From positions 1,550,001-1,614,000 of the forward strand of contig NZ_JALLGW010000001.1 in NCBI RefSeq assembly GCF_023074835.1: 64,000 nt of DNA. The letters are read 5' to 3'. Shown here in pieces: positions 25,368 to 33,627 of the stretch; the stretch's first letter is position 1; each line of letters starts with the position of its first letter. The stretch comes from Halomarina salina. GTDB taxonomy: Archaea; Halobacteriota; Halobacteria; Halobacteriales; Haloarculaceae. The notes under the pieces are model-generated. The model saw only the letters and a program-made list of their open reading frames with translations, made no database searches and was not told the DNA's origin. A program made the translations under genes and the position numbers.

Positions 25368-26615
25368 ATGAGCGAGAGACCACACGGCCGGTCGGCCCCC
25401 GAGGACCGTCCCGCTCGACTCGTCGACCGCGAGTCGTTCGACGGTCGGTTCCCGGGCCTCCAGGTGCTCACCGAGGACCCGGAGAACGCCGAGATGGCCG
25501 ACCGCGCGTTCGACCAGTTGCTGACGACCCGTGCGTCCCACTACGTCCGGAGCCACTACCCGGTGCCGGACCTCGACGGCGAGGACTGGACCGTCTCGCT
25601 GACCGGCACGCTCGAGGAGGCAGACCTGTCGATGCGGGCGCTCCGCGAGGAGTACCCGACCGAGACGGTCGCCCACACGATGGAGTGTTCGGGCAACGGG
25701 CGCTCGGCGTTCGAGCCCGACGCCGAGGGGCACCAGTGGACCGTCGGGGCGGTCGGGACCGCGCTCTGGACCGGGACGCCGGTCTCGGCCGTGCTGGAAG
25801 CACACGACGCGGACACGAGCGACGGGATGTGGCTCTCGGTCGTCGGTGCGGACGCCCCCGAGGGCGAGGACGCCTACTGCCGGTCGGTGCCCGTCGAGAA
25901 GGTGGCTGACGACGCGCTCCTCGCCTACGAGATGAACGGGCTCCCGCTGACCCCCGAACACGGCTACCCGGTTCGGCTGCTCGTCCCCGGCTGGTTCGGC
26001 AACAACAGCGTGAAGTGGGTCGAACGGCTCCACCTCATGGATTCGATGGTCACGGGCGACGAACTCCCGCCGGGGCACGCCCACTACCAGCAGGAGTCCT
26101 ACCGCATCCGCCCCGACTCCGACGAGGAGGTGACGTACCACGAGACGCTCTCGACGTACGACACGCAGGCGCAACTCGACGGCGACGAGGTGCGCCACGC
26201 CTACCTGCTCGACCAGTTGCCGAAGGCGGCCATCGGCACCCCCGCCGACGGCGCGAGCGTCCCGCCCGGCCAGACAACGATTCGCGGCGTCGCATGGGGT
26301 GGCGAGGACCCCGTCGAGCGCGTCGAGGTCTCGACCGACGGTGGCGCGTCCTGGGACGCGGCCTCGCTCGCCGACCCGGCGCTCGGCCGGTACGCGTGGC
26401 GTCGGTTCCGCTACCGGTGGGACGCCACGCCGGGCGACCACGACCTGCTGGCCCGTGCCGTCACCGCCGACGGCCGGGGCCAGCCGGAACGCGTCGCCGC
26501 GCCCGACGAGGGGCCGCTCGCCATCACCGACGAGACCTACCCCTGGAACTACAAAGGGTACGGGAACAACGCGTACCGGACGTACGGCGTCCGGGTGACG
26601 GTCGAAGACGACTGA
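25368..26615 (+). CDS. Sulfite oxidase-family molybdopterin-dependent oxidoreductase
   Basis: This 415-residue protein has two domains. Residues about 45-250 are the molybdopterin domain with the molybdenum-ligand Cys107 in TMECSGNGRSAF, followed by the GALWTG-like loop AVGTALWTGTPVSAVL and pterin-binding RLLVPGWFGNNSVKW. Residues about 285-415 are the Mo-co dimerisation domain (VRGVAWGG-like TTIRGVAWGGEDPVERVEVSTD, ending WNYKGYGNNAYRTYGVRV). No Tat or Sec signal peptide is seen, so it is cytoplasmic unless a partner exports it. It lacks a heme domain. The substrate could be sulfite or another oxo-acceptor. It is transcribed alone. Confidence 0.9.
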   Translation: MSERPHGRSAPEDRPARLVDRESFDGRFPGLQVLTEDPENAEMADRAFDQLLTTRASHYVRSHYPVPDLDGEDWTVSLTGTLEEADLSMRALREEYPTETVAHTMECSGNGRSAFEPDAEGHQWTVGAVGTALWTGTPVSAVLEAHDADTSDGMWLSVVGADAPEGEDAYCRSVPVEKVADDALLAYEMNGLPLTPEHGYPVRLLVPGWFGNNSVKWVERLHLMDSMVTGDELPPGHAHYQQESYRIRPDSDEEVTYHETLSTYDTQAQLDGDEVRHAYLLDQLPKAAIGTPADGASVPPGQTTIRGVAWGGEDPVERVEVSTDGGASWDAASLADPALGRYAWRRFRYRWDATPGDHDLLARAVTADGRGQPERVAAPDEGPLAITDETYPWNYKGYGNNAYRTYGVRVTVEDD

Positions 26616-26740
26616 CCCGGCTGACTCGGAGTGTCGTCTCCGGTCGTCTCGTCTCCTCCCGGTCGGGTAACCCGTGGTGAGAACGCGTCGTCGCGGCGAC
26701 TGGCGCGACTGGTTCGCGCCGGCACGCGGACCGGGCCCGA

Positions 26741-27163
26741 CTACCCCGAGACGAACTCACGCCAGTGGCTCAGTCCCCAGTAGACGATGCCGGTCCAGAC
26801 GAGGCCGATGGAGAGCAAGTAGAGCACGAGCTGGGTCGAGAACACCTCCTCGTAGTACGTCAGCACGTACACCGTCCCCTCGCCGACGAGGAACAGCAGC
26901 GTCCCGCCGACCAGCGTCAGGCCGAGCGTCGAGGTGATGATGCGCCGGCCGTCGAACCCCCGACGCTCGAACGTGAACACGAGCGCGACGAACACCACCG
27001 ACGACCCGAACAGGTAGATGGGCAGTCGGCCGCCCTGCCCGACGACCTGGCCCCTGAGAATCGCGACGATGCCGAGCAGGGCCAGCGTCACCAGCACCGT
27101 CGACCCGACGACGAGCGCCACCGCTCGCTGCCTGACGAGCGACGGCACCGAGGGGGCTTCCAT
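26741..27163 (-). CDS. Four-helix membrane protein, function unknown
   Basis: The 140-residue protein has four hydrophobic helices (VALVVGSTVLVTLALLGIVAI; LPIYLFGSSVVFVALVFTF; IITSTLGLTLVGGTLLFLVGEG; TQLVLYLLSIGLVWTGIVYW). I chose the ATG at 27163, two codons inside the longest frame, because a TATA-like CTTTATCAT (minus strand, about 27187-27197) lies 24-34 nt upstream, the normal leaderless spacing. It is divergent from the HerA-like gene, with a large inverted repeat between them. Confidence 0.65.
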   Translation of the reverse strand: MEAPSVPSLVRQRAVALVVGSTVLVTLALLGIVAILRGQVVGQGGRLPIYLFGSSVVFVALVFTFERRGFDGRRIITSTLGLTLVGGTLLFLVGEGTVYVLTYYEEVFSTQLVLYLLSIGLVWTGIVYWGLSHWREFVSG

Positions 27164-27186
27164 TAGCAACTCTCATCGATGACGAA

Positions 27187-27197
27187 ATGATAAAGAT
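27187..27197 (-). promoter_or_regulatory. TATA box for the four-helix membrane protein
   Basis: On the minus strand ATCTTTATCAT lies in an AT-rich patch 24-34 nt before the ATG at 27163, the spacing of a leaderless haloarchaeal promoter. It decides the start choice at 27163. Confidence 0.55.
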
Positions 27198-27208
27198 TCG
27201 GTATCAGA

Positions 27209-27232
27209 GTTCCGTCACGCTCGTGACAGAAC
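27209..27232. promoter_or_regulatory. 24-bp inverted repeat between divergent genes, candidate operator
   Basis: Arms GTTCCGTCAC and GTGACAGAAC flank GCTC; nine of ten arm positions pair. It sits directly upstream of the minus-strand TATA box (27187-27197) and about 20 nt before the plus-strand ACTATACG box (27255-27262). A bound dimer could control both the membrane protein and the HerA-like ATPase. No regulator gene is adjacent. Confidence 0.5.
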
Positions 27233-27317
27233 GAATCAACCTTTCGAACGGGAGACTATACGCTTCGACAGAAAGCATTTGTCAGTCGATTCGGAAGGTG
27301 TGGTAGACTGGCCGCCC

Positions 27318-28589
27318 ATGGAATCGCTCCCGAAGACCATCCAGGTGTCCGACGACGGCTACTCGCTCCCCATCGCCGACCTGATGACGGGTCGGGGTGC
27401 GGCGTTCGGGAAGTCGGGGAGTGGCAAGTCCAACTCCGTCAGCGTCGTCGCCGAGGAACTGCTCTCGCTCGGCCTCCCCATCGTCGTCGTCGACATCGAA
27501 GGCGAGTACTGGGGGCTCACCGAGCGGTTCGACGTCACCTACGCAGGGACGCGAGCGGAGGCCGACGTCGCACCGTCGATGGACGTGGTCGACGACCTGG
27601 TCGAGAGCGTCCTCGTCGACAACGAGCCACTCGTCCTCGACGTGTCGGGCATCACCGACGCCGACGAGATAGACGCCCTCCTCACGGCGTTCGTCACCCG
27701 ACTGTTCGAGCGCGAACTGCAGGCACAGAAGCCGTGCCTCCTGTTCGTCGAGGAGATACACGAGTTCCTCCCCCAGTCCGGCGGGTCGGGTAACCTCTCC
27801 GAGATGCTCATCACCGTCGCGAAACGCGGGCGGAAGCGTGGACTGGGGCTGTGTGGCATCTCACAGCGCCCGGCCGCGGTGGACAAGGAGTTCATCACGC
27901 AGTGCGAGTGGATCGCCTGGCACCGCCTCACCTGGGAGAACGACACGAAGGTCGTCGAGAAGATACTGGGACGCGACGCGGCCGACCGAATCACGACGCT
28001 CGACACCGGCGAAGCGCTGCTGATGTCCGACTGGGACGAGTCGCTCCAGCGCGTCACGTTCCGCAAGAAGCGGACGTTCGACGCCGGCGCGACGCCCGAC
28101 CTCTCGGCCTTCTCCGACGACGACCTGCAGTCCTCCGAGCGAGCGGCGGGGGAAACGCCCAGCACGGCCGCGGCCAGCACGACCACGACCACCACGACGG
28201 AGACGGGCGACGGTACGGGACGGTCGACGGAGACGCGGTCGTCCGGCGGGTCGACCGGTTCCGCCACGTCGTCCGCGTCCGGCAGCGACGCCTCGGCGTC
28301 GTCGAGGAGCGCGCCGAGCGGCCCGCCCGGGGACGCGTACGAGTTCCTCGACGAGGCGGCGTCGTTCCTGTTGTACCTCGGTGGGGCGATCCGCCGCTCC
28401 CTCGGCGGCGGGGTTCGGCGGGCCAGGTCGGCGGTCTCCGAGCGGCAGGACGTGGCTCACGGCGGGCGACGGGAGTCACGGACCGAGGGCGGTCCCGACG
28501 ATACCGGGGACTACCGGTACGGGACGCTGCTGCTCGTGACGCTGCTCGGTCTCCTGCTGTGCCTTGCGTACGTACTCGGCGGGTTCTGA
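27318..28589 (+). CDS. HerA/VirB4-like (DUF87) ATPase with C-terminal membrane anchor
   Basis: This 423-residue protein has a HerA-type RecA-fold core in residues about 1-260: Walker A GKSGSGKS (31-38), IVVVDIEGEYWGL, Walker B LLFVEEIHEF (141-150), KRGRKRGLGLCGISQRPAAVD as motif III/sensor and LDTGEALL. A Thr/Ser/Gly-rich disordered stretch (about 285-345) follows, then an amphipathic region and a final hydrophobic helix LLLVTLLGLLLCLAYVLGGF at the extreme C-terminus. HerA proteins translocate on DNA; tethering to the membrane suggests a DNA- or protein-pumping role there. The ATG at 27318 matches the family start; a TTG at 27279 is less likely. No NurA is adjacent. Confidence 0.85.
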   Translation: MESLPKTIQVSDDGYSLPIADLMTGRGAAFGKSGSGKSNSVSVVAEELLSLGLPIVVVDIEGEYWGLTERFDVTYAGTRAEADVAPSMDVVDDLVESVLVDNEPLVLDVSGITDADEIDALLTAFVTRLFERELQAQKPCLLFVEEIHEFLPQSGGSGNLSEMLITVAKRGRKRGLGLCGISQRPAAVDKEFITQCEWIAWHRLTWENDTKVVEKILGRDAADRITTLDTGEALLMSDWDESLQRVTFRKKRTFDAGATPDLSAFSDDDLQSSERAAGETPSTAAASTTTTTTTETGDGTGRSTETRSSGGSTGSATSSASGSDASASSRSAPSGPPGDAYEFLDEAASFLLYLGGAIRRSLGGGVRRARSAVSERQDVAHGGRRESRTEGGPDDTGDYRYGTLLLVTLLGLLLCLAYVLGGF

Positions 28590-28653
28590 CCGACCTCGAC
28601 CCGCTGGTCCGGCCATGCTCGACGGCGCAATCGTCGCGTGACGGAGCGGCGAG

Positions 28654-29166
28654 TCAGGAGTCTCGGTGACGGTACTGGGTCAGTACGAACAGAGGGCCGG
28701 CGACGACGGAGGAGAGGACCAGCGAGGCAGCGACGGCGGCGAACAGCAGTTGGTACCGCTCGACCGACCGGGTCGTCCCACTGGAGAGCGTCTCCAGCAG
28801 CAGTATCGAGACGAGCGACACGACGACCCAGCCGACGAGGACGAAGTACTCGGGACGAACCCCACGGTCGGGACGCCACTCTCGGCCGTCTCCCGCGTGG
28901 TCGAAGAGCCGGAACGCGACCCGCAGACAGGCCCAGGTCAACGCGAGGGCGCCCACGCAGACGGCCAGGTTCCGTACCCCCGCCGAGACGGTCACGCCGC
29001 CGACCGACACTCCCGCTGCGACGACGGCGAAGCACACCAGCAGGCAGAGCGGTGACAGTGCGACCCAGTCGACGGCTTCGTGCTGGCCGTCTGCGTCGTC
29101 CGCTCGTCGCTCCTGCTGCCTCGACTCGGCCGCGCTCCGCCGACGGTCTCCGTTGCTGTCGTTCAC
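28654..29166 (-). CDS. Four-helix membrane protein, function unknown
   Basis: The 170-residue protein has a polar, charged N-terminus (1-33) and then four hydrophobic helices (LSPLCLLVCFAVVAAGV; VRNLAVCVGALALTWAC; YFVLVGWVVVSLVSILLLE; LLFAAVAASLVLSSVVAGPLF). The best start is GTG at 29166. A GGTATAAGCC element on the minus strand at about 29258-29268 may be its promoter. It converges with the HerA-like gene ending at 28589. I do not recognise the family. Confidence 0.6.
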   Translation of the reverse strand: MNDSNGDRRRSAAESRQQERRADDADGQHEAVDWVALSPLCLLVCFAVVAAGVSVGGVTVSAGVRNLAVCVGALALTWACLRVAFRLFDHAGDGREWRPDRGVRPEYFVLVGWVVVSLVSILLLETLSSGTTRSVERYQLLFAAVAASLVLSSVVAGPLFVLTQYRHRDS

Positions 29167-29454
29167 TGTGGTTCACCATCGCTAACCGGGCGGGAGTCCG
29201 GGCCAGTTCCACCCACGCACCGCAGTTCGACGGACAGCGATGCCACTGGGCGACGCAAGGCTTATACCGGCGTATGGAGAAACTTCGAGTGTCCTACCAC
29301 TTCGGTTCTCCGTTGGGCTCCTGATTAGCCTCTGGAGATTTCTCAGAACACCTAATAGTGTTTTTGACAAGGGTGAATGCTGTCGTCTCAATCCCAGAAC
29401 GTCGACTCTCTCGCTCACGAGGCCCCTGCTCGCCAGATTCGTACCTTCCCGCGG

Positions 29455-30303
29455 TTACCGCTCCGATAGCCGTGCCAGGTGCGTGCAGGTTCCACACGCC
29501 GAGAGCGACGCCCGGTCGAGCAGGTCGCCGACCGACGGTCGATCGACGGGCGTGGCGGAGAGGTCCGGGAGGCGATAGCGGTACAGACCACGACGCTCGC
29601 AGTCGTCGAACTGCATCAGGAGGCGAGGGTCACGCCCGTTCACCGGTGGATACGGACGGCCACACCGGTTGGCCTCGAAGTCGAACTGCTCGCGTCGGAC
29701 CGGGCCGGAGGCCCACGCGTAGCCGCTGACCATCGGGCTGACGACCGCCGCGGTGTCCGCCTCGCGGATGCTGCCGTGGTCGTGGCGGAGGCCGAGCGCG
29801 TGCCCGCACTCGTGGAGGAGTATCTGGACCGTCCGCGTCGAGAGTCGGTCCGGGACGACGGCGTCGCTCTCGTCGGGGTCCGGTGCGCGAACGATGTGAC
29901 GCGCGCCGCCGACGGCCGCGACGTAGGGGATGCCCGCGCCGGTCGGTGCGCGGCGCATCGAACTGTCGGTGACGAGCAGGTTGACGCCGTCGACGGGGTC
30001 GACGGTGCCGTCGGTGACGCTCGAGAGGAGACGACGCGGCCACGCACCGCCGGTGACGAGTCGGTAGGCGTTCTCGGTGGGGAACGACGTGACACCGCCG
30101 TACGAGACGTCCATCGAGAGCCTGCCGTCGTCGAAGCCGTGTTCGAGGTAGGCCTCGACGCGCCGACGGAGTCCCGAGTGCTGTGCGGCCTTCGGGGTCG
30201 CCCACCAGCGGACCTCGATGTCACCGACGAGGGTGGCAGCGACGCCGGCCGACCCGACCGCGCCCGCCGCGCCGAGTTTGAGGAGGAGGCTACGCCGCCG
30301 CAT
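29455..30303 (-). CDS. Tat-exported metzincin-type zinc metalloprotease
   Basis: The 282-residue protein begins MRRRSLLLKLGAAGAVG, a twin-arginine signal with a hydrophobic segment, so it is exported folded. Residues 164-174 carry the metzincin zinc site HECGHALGLRH (His164, Glu165, His168, His174), followed by an Asp and a Met-turn-like SPMVSGY (Met191). A Cys pair SACGTCTH is near the C-terminus. The protein is probably a secreted or wall-associated peptidase; haloarchaea secrete many. No lipobox is seen. It is transcribed alone. Confidence 0.8.
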   Translation of the reverse strand: MRRRSLLLKLGAAGAVGSAGVAATLVGDIEVRWWATPKAAQHSGLRRRVEAYLEHGFDDGRLSMDVSYGGVTSFPTENAYRLVTGGAWPRRLLSSVTDGTVDPVDGVNLLVTDSSMRRAPTGAGIPYVAAVGGARHIVRAPDPDESDAVVPDRLSTRTVQILLHECGHALGLRHDHGSIREADTAAVVSPMVSGYAWASGPVRREQFDFEANRCGRPYPPVNGRDPRLLMQFDDCERRGLYRYRLPDLSATPVDRPSVGDLLDRASLSACGTCTHLARLSER

Positions 30304-30505
30304 CCCGCCACGACTGGCGGCCGCCGTGGCGACGGCCGCAGGCCTGGGTCCACCTCCTCGCTCTAATCATACCGACCGTCCGAACGACGGTGACTTGATT
30401 CTGGTGGAGGGGACTCTCAGGGCGTCCCGACACTCCTCGCCGGCAGAATCGAGGTTCGGGAGCCGTCGCTCGCCGTGAGGCGGTCAGCTACGAAAACGTG
30501 CTACG

Positions 30506-30742
30506 TCAGGTCGTTCGACCGGCCCTCGCCGGTTCGTACACCGGGAGCTGTCCCCCGCCGACCTGGACCCACTCCAGTCGGAGTCCCTCGGAGTCGACCA
30601 GTTGCTGGACGAGCTCCTCGACCTCGCGCGTCCCGAACGGGACCGCGCCCTCTATCTGCTCGAACGAGGGGGCGACCGGCTCCCGTTCGCAGTGTCGTTC
30701 GACGAATCGTCTCACCATCGCCGCGTCGGTACGTGCCTCCAT
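30506..30742 (-). CDS. Small possible winged-helix protein, 78 residues
   Basis: Sequence reads as alpha-alpha-alpha-beta-beta: AMVRRFVERHCEREPV, SFEQIEGAVPFGTREVEELVQQLV, then DSEGLRLEWVQVGGGQLPVYEP. This resembles a minimal winged helix with a wing at LRLEWVQVGGGQLPVY. It has no Cys cluster or membrane helix. The ATG at 30742 begins MEARTDAAMV. It diverges from the GyrI-like gene at 30915. Function unknown. Confidence 0.6.
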   Translation of the reverse strand: MEARTDAAMVRRFVERHCEREPVAPSFEQIEGAVPFGTREVEELVQQLVDSEGLRLEWVQVGGGQLPVYEPARAGRTT

Positions 30743-30914
30743 GTCTTACCCATCCCCCCGATGCTCTCGGGTGGTTGGTTGTTCACGAGGAGTCATCGGT
30801 AATGACTCTCACGGTTCCGGCGCGGCGTGTGGTGTCGACTCGCCGAACAGTCCGGAGCGTTCAGTTCCGCACCGCTCGGCGGACGTTCTTGGTCTCCCGG
30901 CCCACGTGGTCGGT

Positions 30915-31373
30915 ATGGACGAACCAGCGATGCGGTCGAGAGACGCGTTCACCGTCGTCGGGCTGGGGTATCGCGGGGCCAACGAGGACGGCGAGATATC
31001 GGCGCTCTGGGCGCGCGTGACCGACTACACCGACGAGTTCGCGGCGCTCGCGACCGGAGACGAGTGGTACGGCGTCTGTACGGAGGTCGACGAGTCGTCG
31101 GGGACAGTCTCCTACGTCGCGGGCGTCGCGGCGGGCCCGGACGCGACGGTCCCGGCGGAGATGGAGGCGGCCGACGTTCCGGCCAACGAGTACGCGGTGT
31201 TCCCGGTGACGCTGGCCGACCTGGAGTCGGACCTCGACGCTATCTACGGCGAGTGGCTCCCCGAGGCGGCGTACCGCCGGGCCGACGGTCCCGAGTTCGA
31301 GTGCTACGGGAGCGCGTTCGACGGGACGCCCGAATCGGAGTTCGAGTACTTCCTCCCGGTCGTCGAGGGGTGA
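30915..31373 (+). CDS. GyrI-like/AraC effector-binding domain protein
   Basis: The 152-residue protein matches the small-molecule-binding domain of the GyrI/SOUL-like superfamily: AFTVVGLGYRGANEDGEISALWARV, EWYGVCTEVDESSGTVSYVAGVAA, NEYAVFPVTLADLESDLDAIYGEWLPEAAY, and the final FECYGSAFDGTPESEFEYFLPV with the conserved acidic ligand site and EYFLPV ending. Stand-alone members bind drugs or act in regulation; some hydrolyse toxins. The ATG at 30915 is a good start. It is not obviously in an operon. Confidence 0.8.
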   Translation: MDEPAMRSRDAFTVVGLGYRGANEDGEISALWARVTDYTDEFAALATGDEWYGVCTEVDESSGTVSYVAGVAAGPDATVPAEMEAADVPANEYAVFPVTLADLESDLDAIYGEWLPEAAYRRADGPEFECYGSAFDGTPESEFEYFLPVVEG

Positions 31374-31508
31374 CCGGCCGCGACGGCGAGCCCCTGGCGA
31401 ACCCACGGGTCGTGCGGGCACGTCGTCCACCAGGCGTTCGACGCCCGGCGGTGAGAAGCGGTTCGGGGTGGTCGGCGAGACGGCGAGGTGTCGGTTCGAC
31501 GGCCGCGT

Positions 31509-32696
31509 TCAGTCGCTCTCCGCTCCCTGCTGTTCGGGTTCCGTGGAGACGCCCTCCAGTCCGTGGAGGATGGCGTCTCCCGACTCGTCGAACAGGTGGA
31601 CGCGTTCGCGGTCCATTCGGAGTCGGTGCGTATCGCCCTGGATGTCCTTCGTCAGGCCGGTGTCCGGCGGCGCGCTCAGCAGCAGTTGCGTGCCGCCCGA
31701 ACTGGTCTTGCCGGCGGCGCTGACCTCCTCCGACCGGTCGCCGAGGACGTAGTAGATGAACACCTCGTCGCCGACCGGTTCGACGACGTCAACCGTCGCC
31801 TCGAACGGGTCGGTCGGCGCGGCGAGCGACGCTTCGTTGTCGGCCATCGCCAGGTCCTCGGGTCGGATACCGAGCGTGATAGGATCCCCCTCGGTGACGT
31901 CGTATCCGGCGGGGTCGAACGCGACGTCGAGGAACTCGGTGTGGACCGTGTCTCCGGAAATCTCTCCGTCGAAGAAGTTCATGCTCGGCGAACCGATGAA
32001 CCCGGCCACGAACCGGTTCGCCGGACGGTTGTAACACTCCAGCGGCCCGGCGAACTGCTGGACCTCGCCCTCGTTCATCACCGCCAGGCGGTTCGACATA
32101 GTCATCGCCTCCTCCTGGTCGTGGGTGACGTAGACGACGGTGGTGCCGAGTTCCTTGTGGAGGCGCTGGAGCTCCGTCCGCATGTGGACCCGGAGTGCGG
32201 CGTCCAGGTTCGCCAGCGGTTCGTCCATCAGGAACACCGCCGGTTCGCGGACGATGGCCCGCGCGATGGCGATGCGCTGGCGCTGCCCGCCGGACAGTTC
32301 GTCGGGCATCCGGTCGAGCGTCCCCTCCATCTGGACCGTCTCGGCGGCGCGCTCGACTCGGTCGTCTATCTCCTCGTCGTCGTAGTCGCGCAGTTCGAGG
32401 CCGAAGCTGATGTTCTCGCGCACGCTCAGGTGCGGGAACAGCGCGATGTTCTGGAACACCATCGCGATGTTCCGGTCCTTCGGCGGGAGGCGCGTCACCT
32501 CCTCGCCGGCGATAGACACTTTCCCCTCCGAGGGAGTGGTGAGCCCCGCTATCATCTCGAGGGTCGTGGACTTCCCACACCCCGAGGGACCGACGAGCGT
32601 CACGAACTCGCCGTCCTCGATGTCGAGGCTCACGTCGTTCACTGCCGTTACGTCGTCGTACCGTTTGATCAGGTGTTCGAGTGTTACGTCTCCCAT
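31509..32696 (-). CDS. ABC transporter ATP-binding protein (CUT1, MalK/UgpC type)
   Basis: The 395-residue ATPase energises the sugar importer encoded with it. Walker A GPSGCGKST, signature LSGGQRQRIAIARA, Walker B AVFLMDEPLANLD and switch His in VTHDQEEAMT are all intact. The C-terminal TOBE-type regulatory domain (about 245-360, DPITLGIRPEDL) is typical of MalK. It is the last gene of the operon, three nt after the second permease. It probably faces the cytoplasm on the permease pair. The Glu-rich tail is usual for haloarchaea. Substrate cannot be told from this subunit. Confidence 0.93.
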   Translation of the reverse strand: MGDVTLEHLIKRYDDVTAVNDVSLDIEDGEFVTLVGPSGCGKSTTLEMIAGLTTPSEGKVSIAGEEVTRLPPKDRNIAMVFQNIALFPHLSVRENISFGLELRDYDDEEIDDRVERAAETVQMEGTLDRMPDELSGGQRQRIAIARAIVREPAVFLMDEPLANLDAALRVHMRTELQRLHKELGTTVVYVTHDQEEAMTMSNRLAVMNEGEVQQFAGPLECYNRPANRFVAGFIGSPSMNFFDGEISGDTVHTEFLDVAFDPAGYDVTEGDPITLGIRPEDLAMADNEASLAAPTDPFEATVDVVEPVGDEVFIYYVLGDRSEEVSAAGKTSSGGTQLLLSAPPDTGLTKDIQGDTHRLRMDRERVHLFDESGDAILHGLEGVSTEPEQQGAESD

Positions 32697-32699
32697 GAG

Positions 32700-33626
32700 T
32701 TACTCCTTGAGCGCCCCCGAGGTGAGGCCGCTGACGATCTTCTCCTGTGCGATGACGACGAGTATCGCGATGGGGAGCACCCCGATGATACTCGCCGCGG
32801 CCATGAGGTTGTACAGGTCGGCGTACTGTCCCTGAAACTGCAGGATACCCCAGACGACGGGGGCCCAGTTCTGAGCCTGACCGTCGGTCATCAGGTAGCC
32901 GAAGAAGAACTCGTTGTAGACCGAGATGAACGTCAGCACGCCCGCCGTGGCGACGCCGGGCGCCGACAGCGGCATGATGACGCGGAACAGCGCGCCCAGT
33001 CGGGTCGTCCCCTCGACGCGCGCCGCCTTCTCCAGGCCGTCCGGAATCTGGCTGTAGAACGTCGTCAGGATGAAGATAGAGAGGGGTAAGAACAGCGCGC
33101 TGTAGGGCATCACGAGCGCTCCCGGCGTGTTGAACAGCATCGGACTGGAGACCTCGCCGCCCCCTGGTAGCGTCAGGAACGTGATGTTCCCCGTGAACAG
33201 GCGGAACAGCGGCAGCAGGAACGCCGCTGGTGGGAAGTACGACACCGCCAGCAGCAGCAACATCAGCGGTGTGCGTCCCGGGAACTCCAGTCGACCGAAC
33301 ACGTAGCCGGCGAGGCTCGCGAGCACGAGTACGATGACGGTCGTAATCAGTCCGAGCACGATGCTGTTGAGCACGTAGACGTGGAACGGCACCCGTTCGA
33401 AGACGGTGACGAACGCTCCCGGGTTGAACCCGTTCGGAAGCAGCCCCACGTTCGAGAGCGCGTCCTGCGGGGTGAGCGCGAGGACGACGAGCCAGTAGAG
33501 GGGGAACAGCGTCGTCAGCAGGAAGAAGATCATCGCGACGACGAACATCGCGCGGTAGACCTTCTCGGGGTTGGTGATGGAGTCGTCGACCCAGCGCTGG
33601 AACGGACTGGAGGAGTCGGTCGACAT
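32700..33626 (-). CDS. ABC transporter permease (CUT1, MalG type)
   Basis: The 308-residue protein has six hydrophobic helices and the coupling-helix motif at EKAARVEGTTRLGALFRVIMPLS, which contacts the ATPase. MFVVAMIFFLLTTLFPLYWL is the first helix. I start it at ATG 33626 rather than five codons upstream because this leaves one nucleotide after the preceding permease stop. It is the MalG-like partner of the permease encoded just upstream. Confidence 0.9.
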   Translation of the reverse strand: MSTDSSSPFQRWVDDSITNPEKVYRAMFVVAMIFFLLTTLFPLYWLVVLALTPQDALSNVGLLPNGFNPGAFVTVFERVPFHVYVLNSIVLGLITTVIVLVLASLAGYVFGRLEFPGRTPLMLLLLAVSYFPPAAFLLPLFRLFTGNITFLTLPGGGEVSSPMLFNTPGALVMPYSALFLPLSIFILTTFYSQIPDGLEKAARVEGTTRLGALFRVIMPLSAPGVATAGVLTFISVYNEFFFGYLMTDGQAQNWAPVVWGILQFQGQYADLYNLMAAASIIGVLPIAILVVIAQEKIVSGLTSGALKE

Positions 33627-33627
33627 C

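Noticed and set aside
27279-27317. TTG start of the HerA-like protein
   Set aside because: The ATG at 27318 matches the family N-terminus (MESLPKTIQVSDDG) and leaves a plausible leader after the ACTATACG box.
29275-29325. 16-codon frame after a GGCTTATAC promoter-like element
   Set aside because: Too short, no haloarchaeal composition; the TATA-like element reads equally well on the opposite strand for the gene at 29166.
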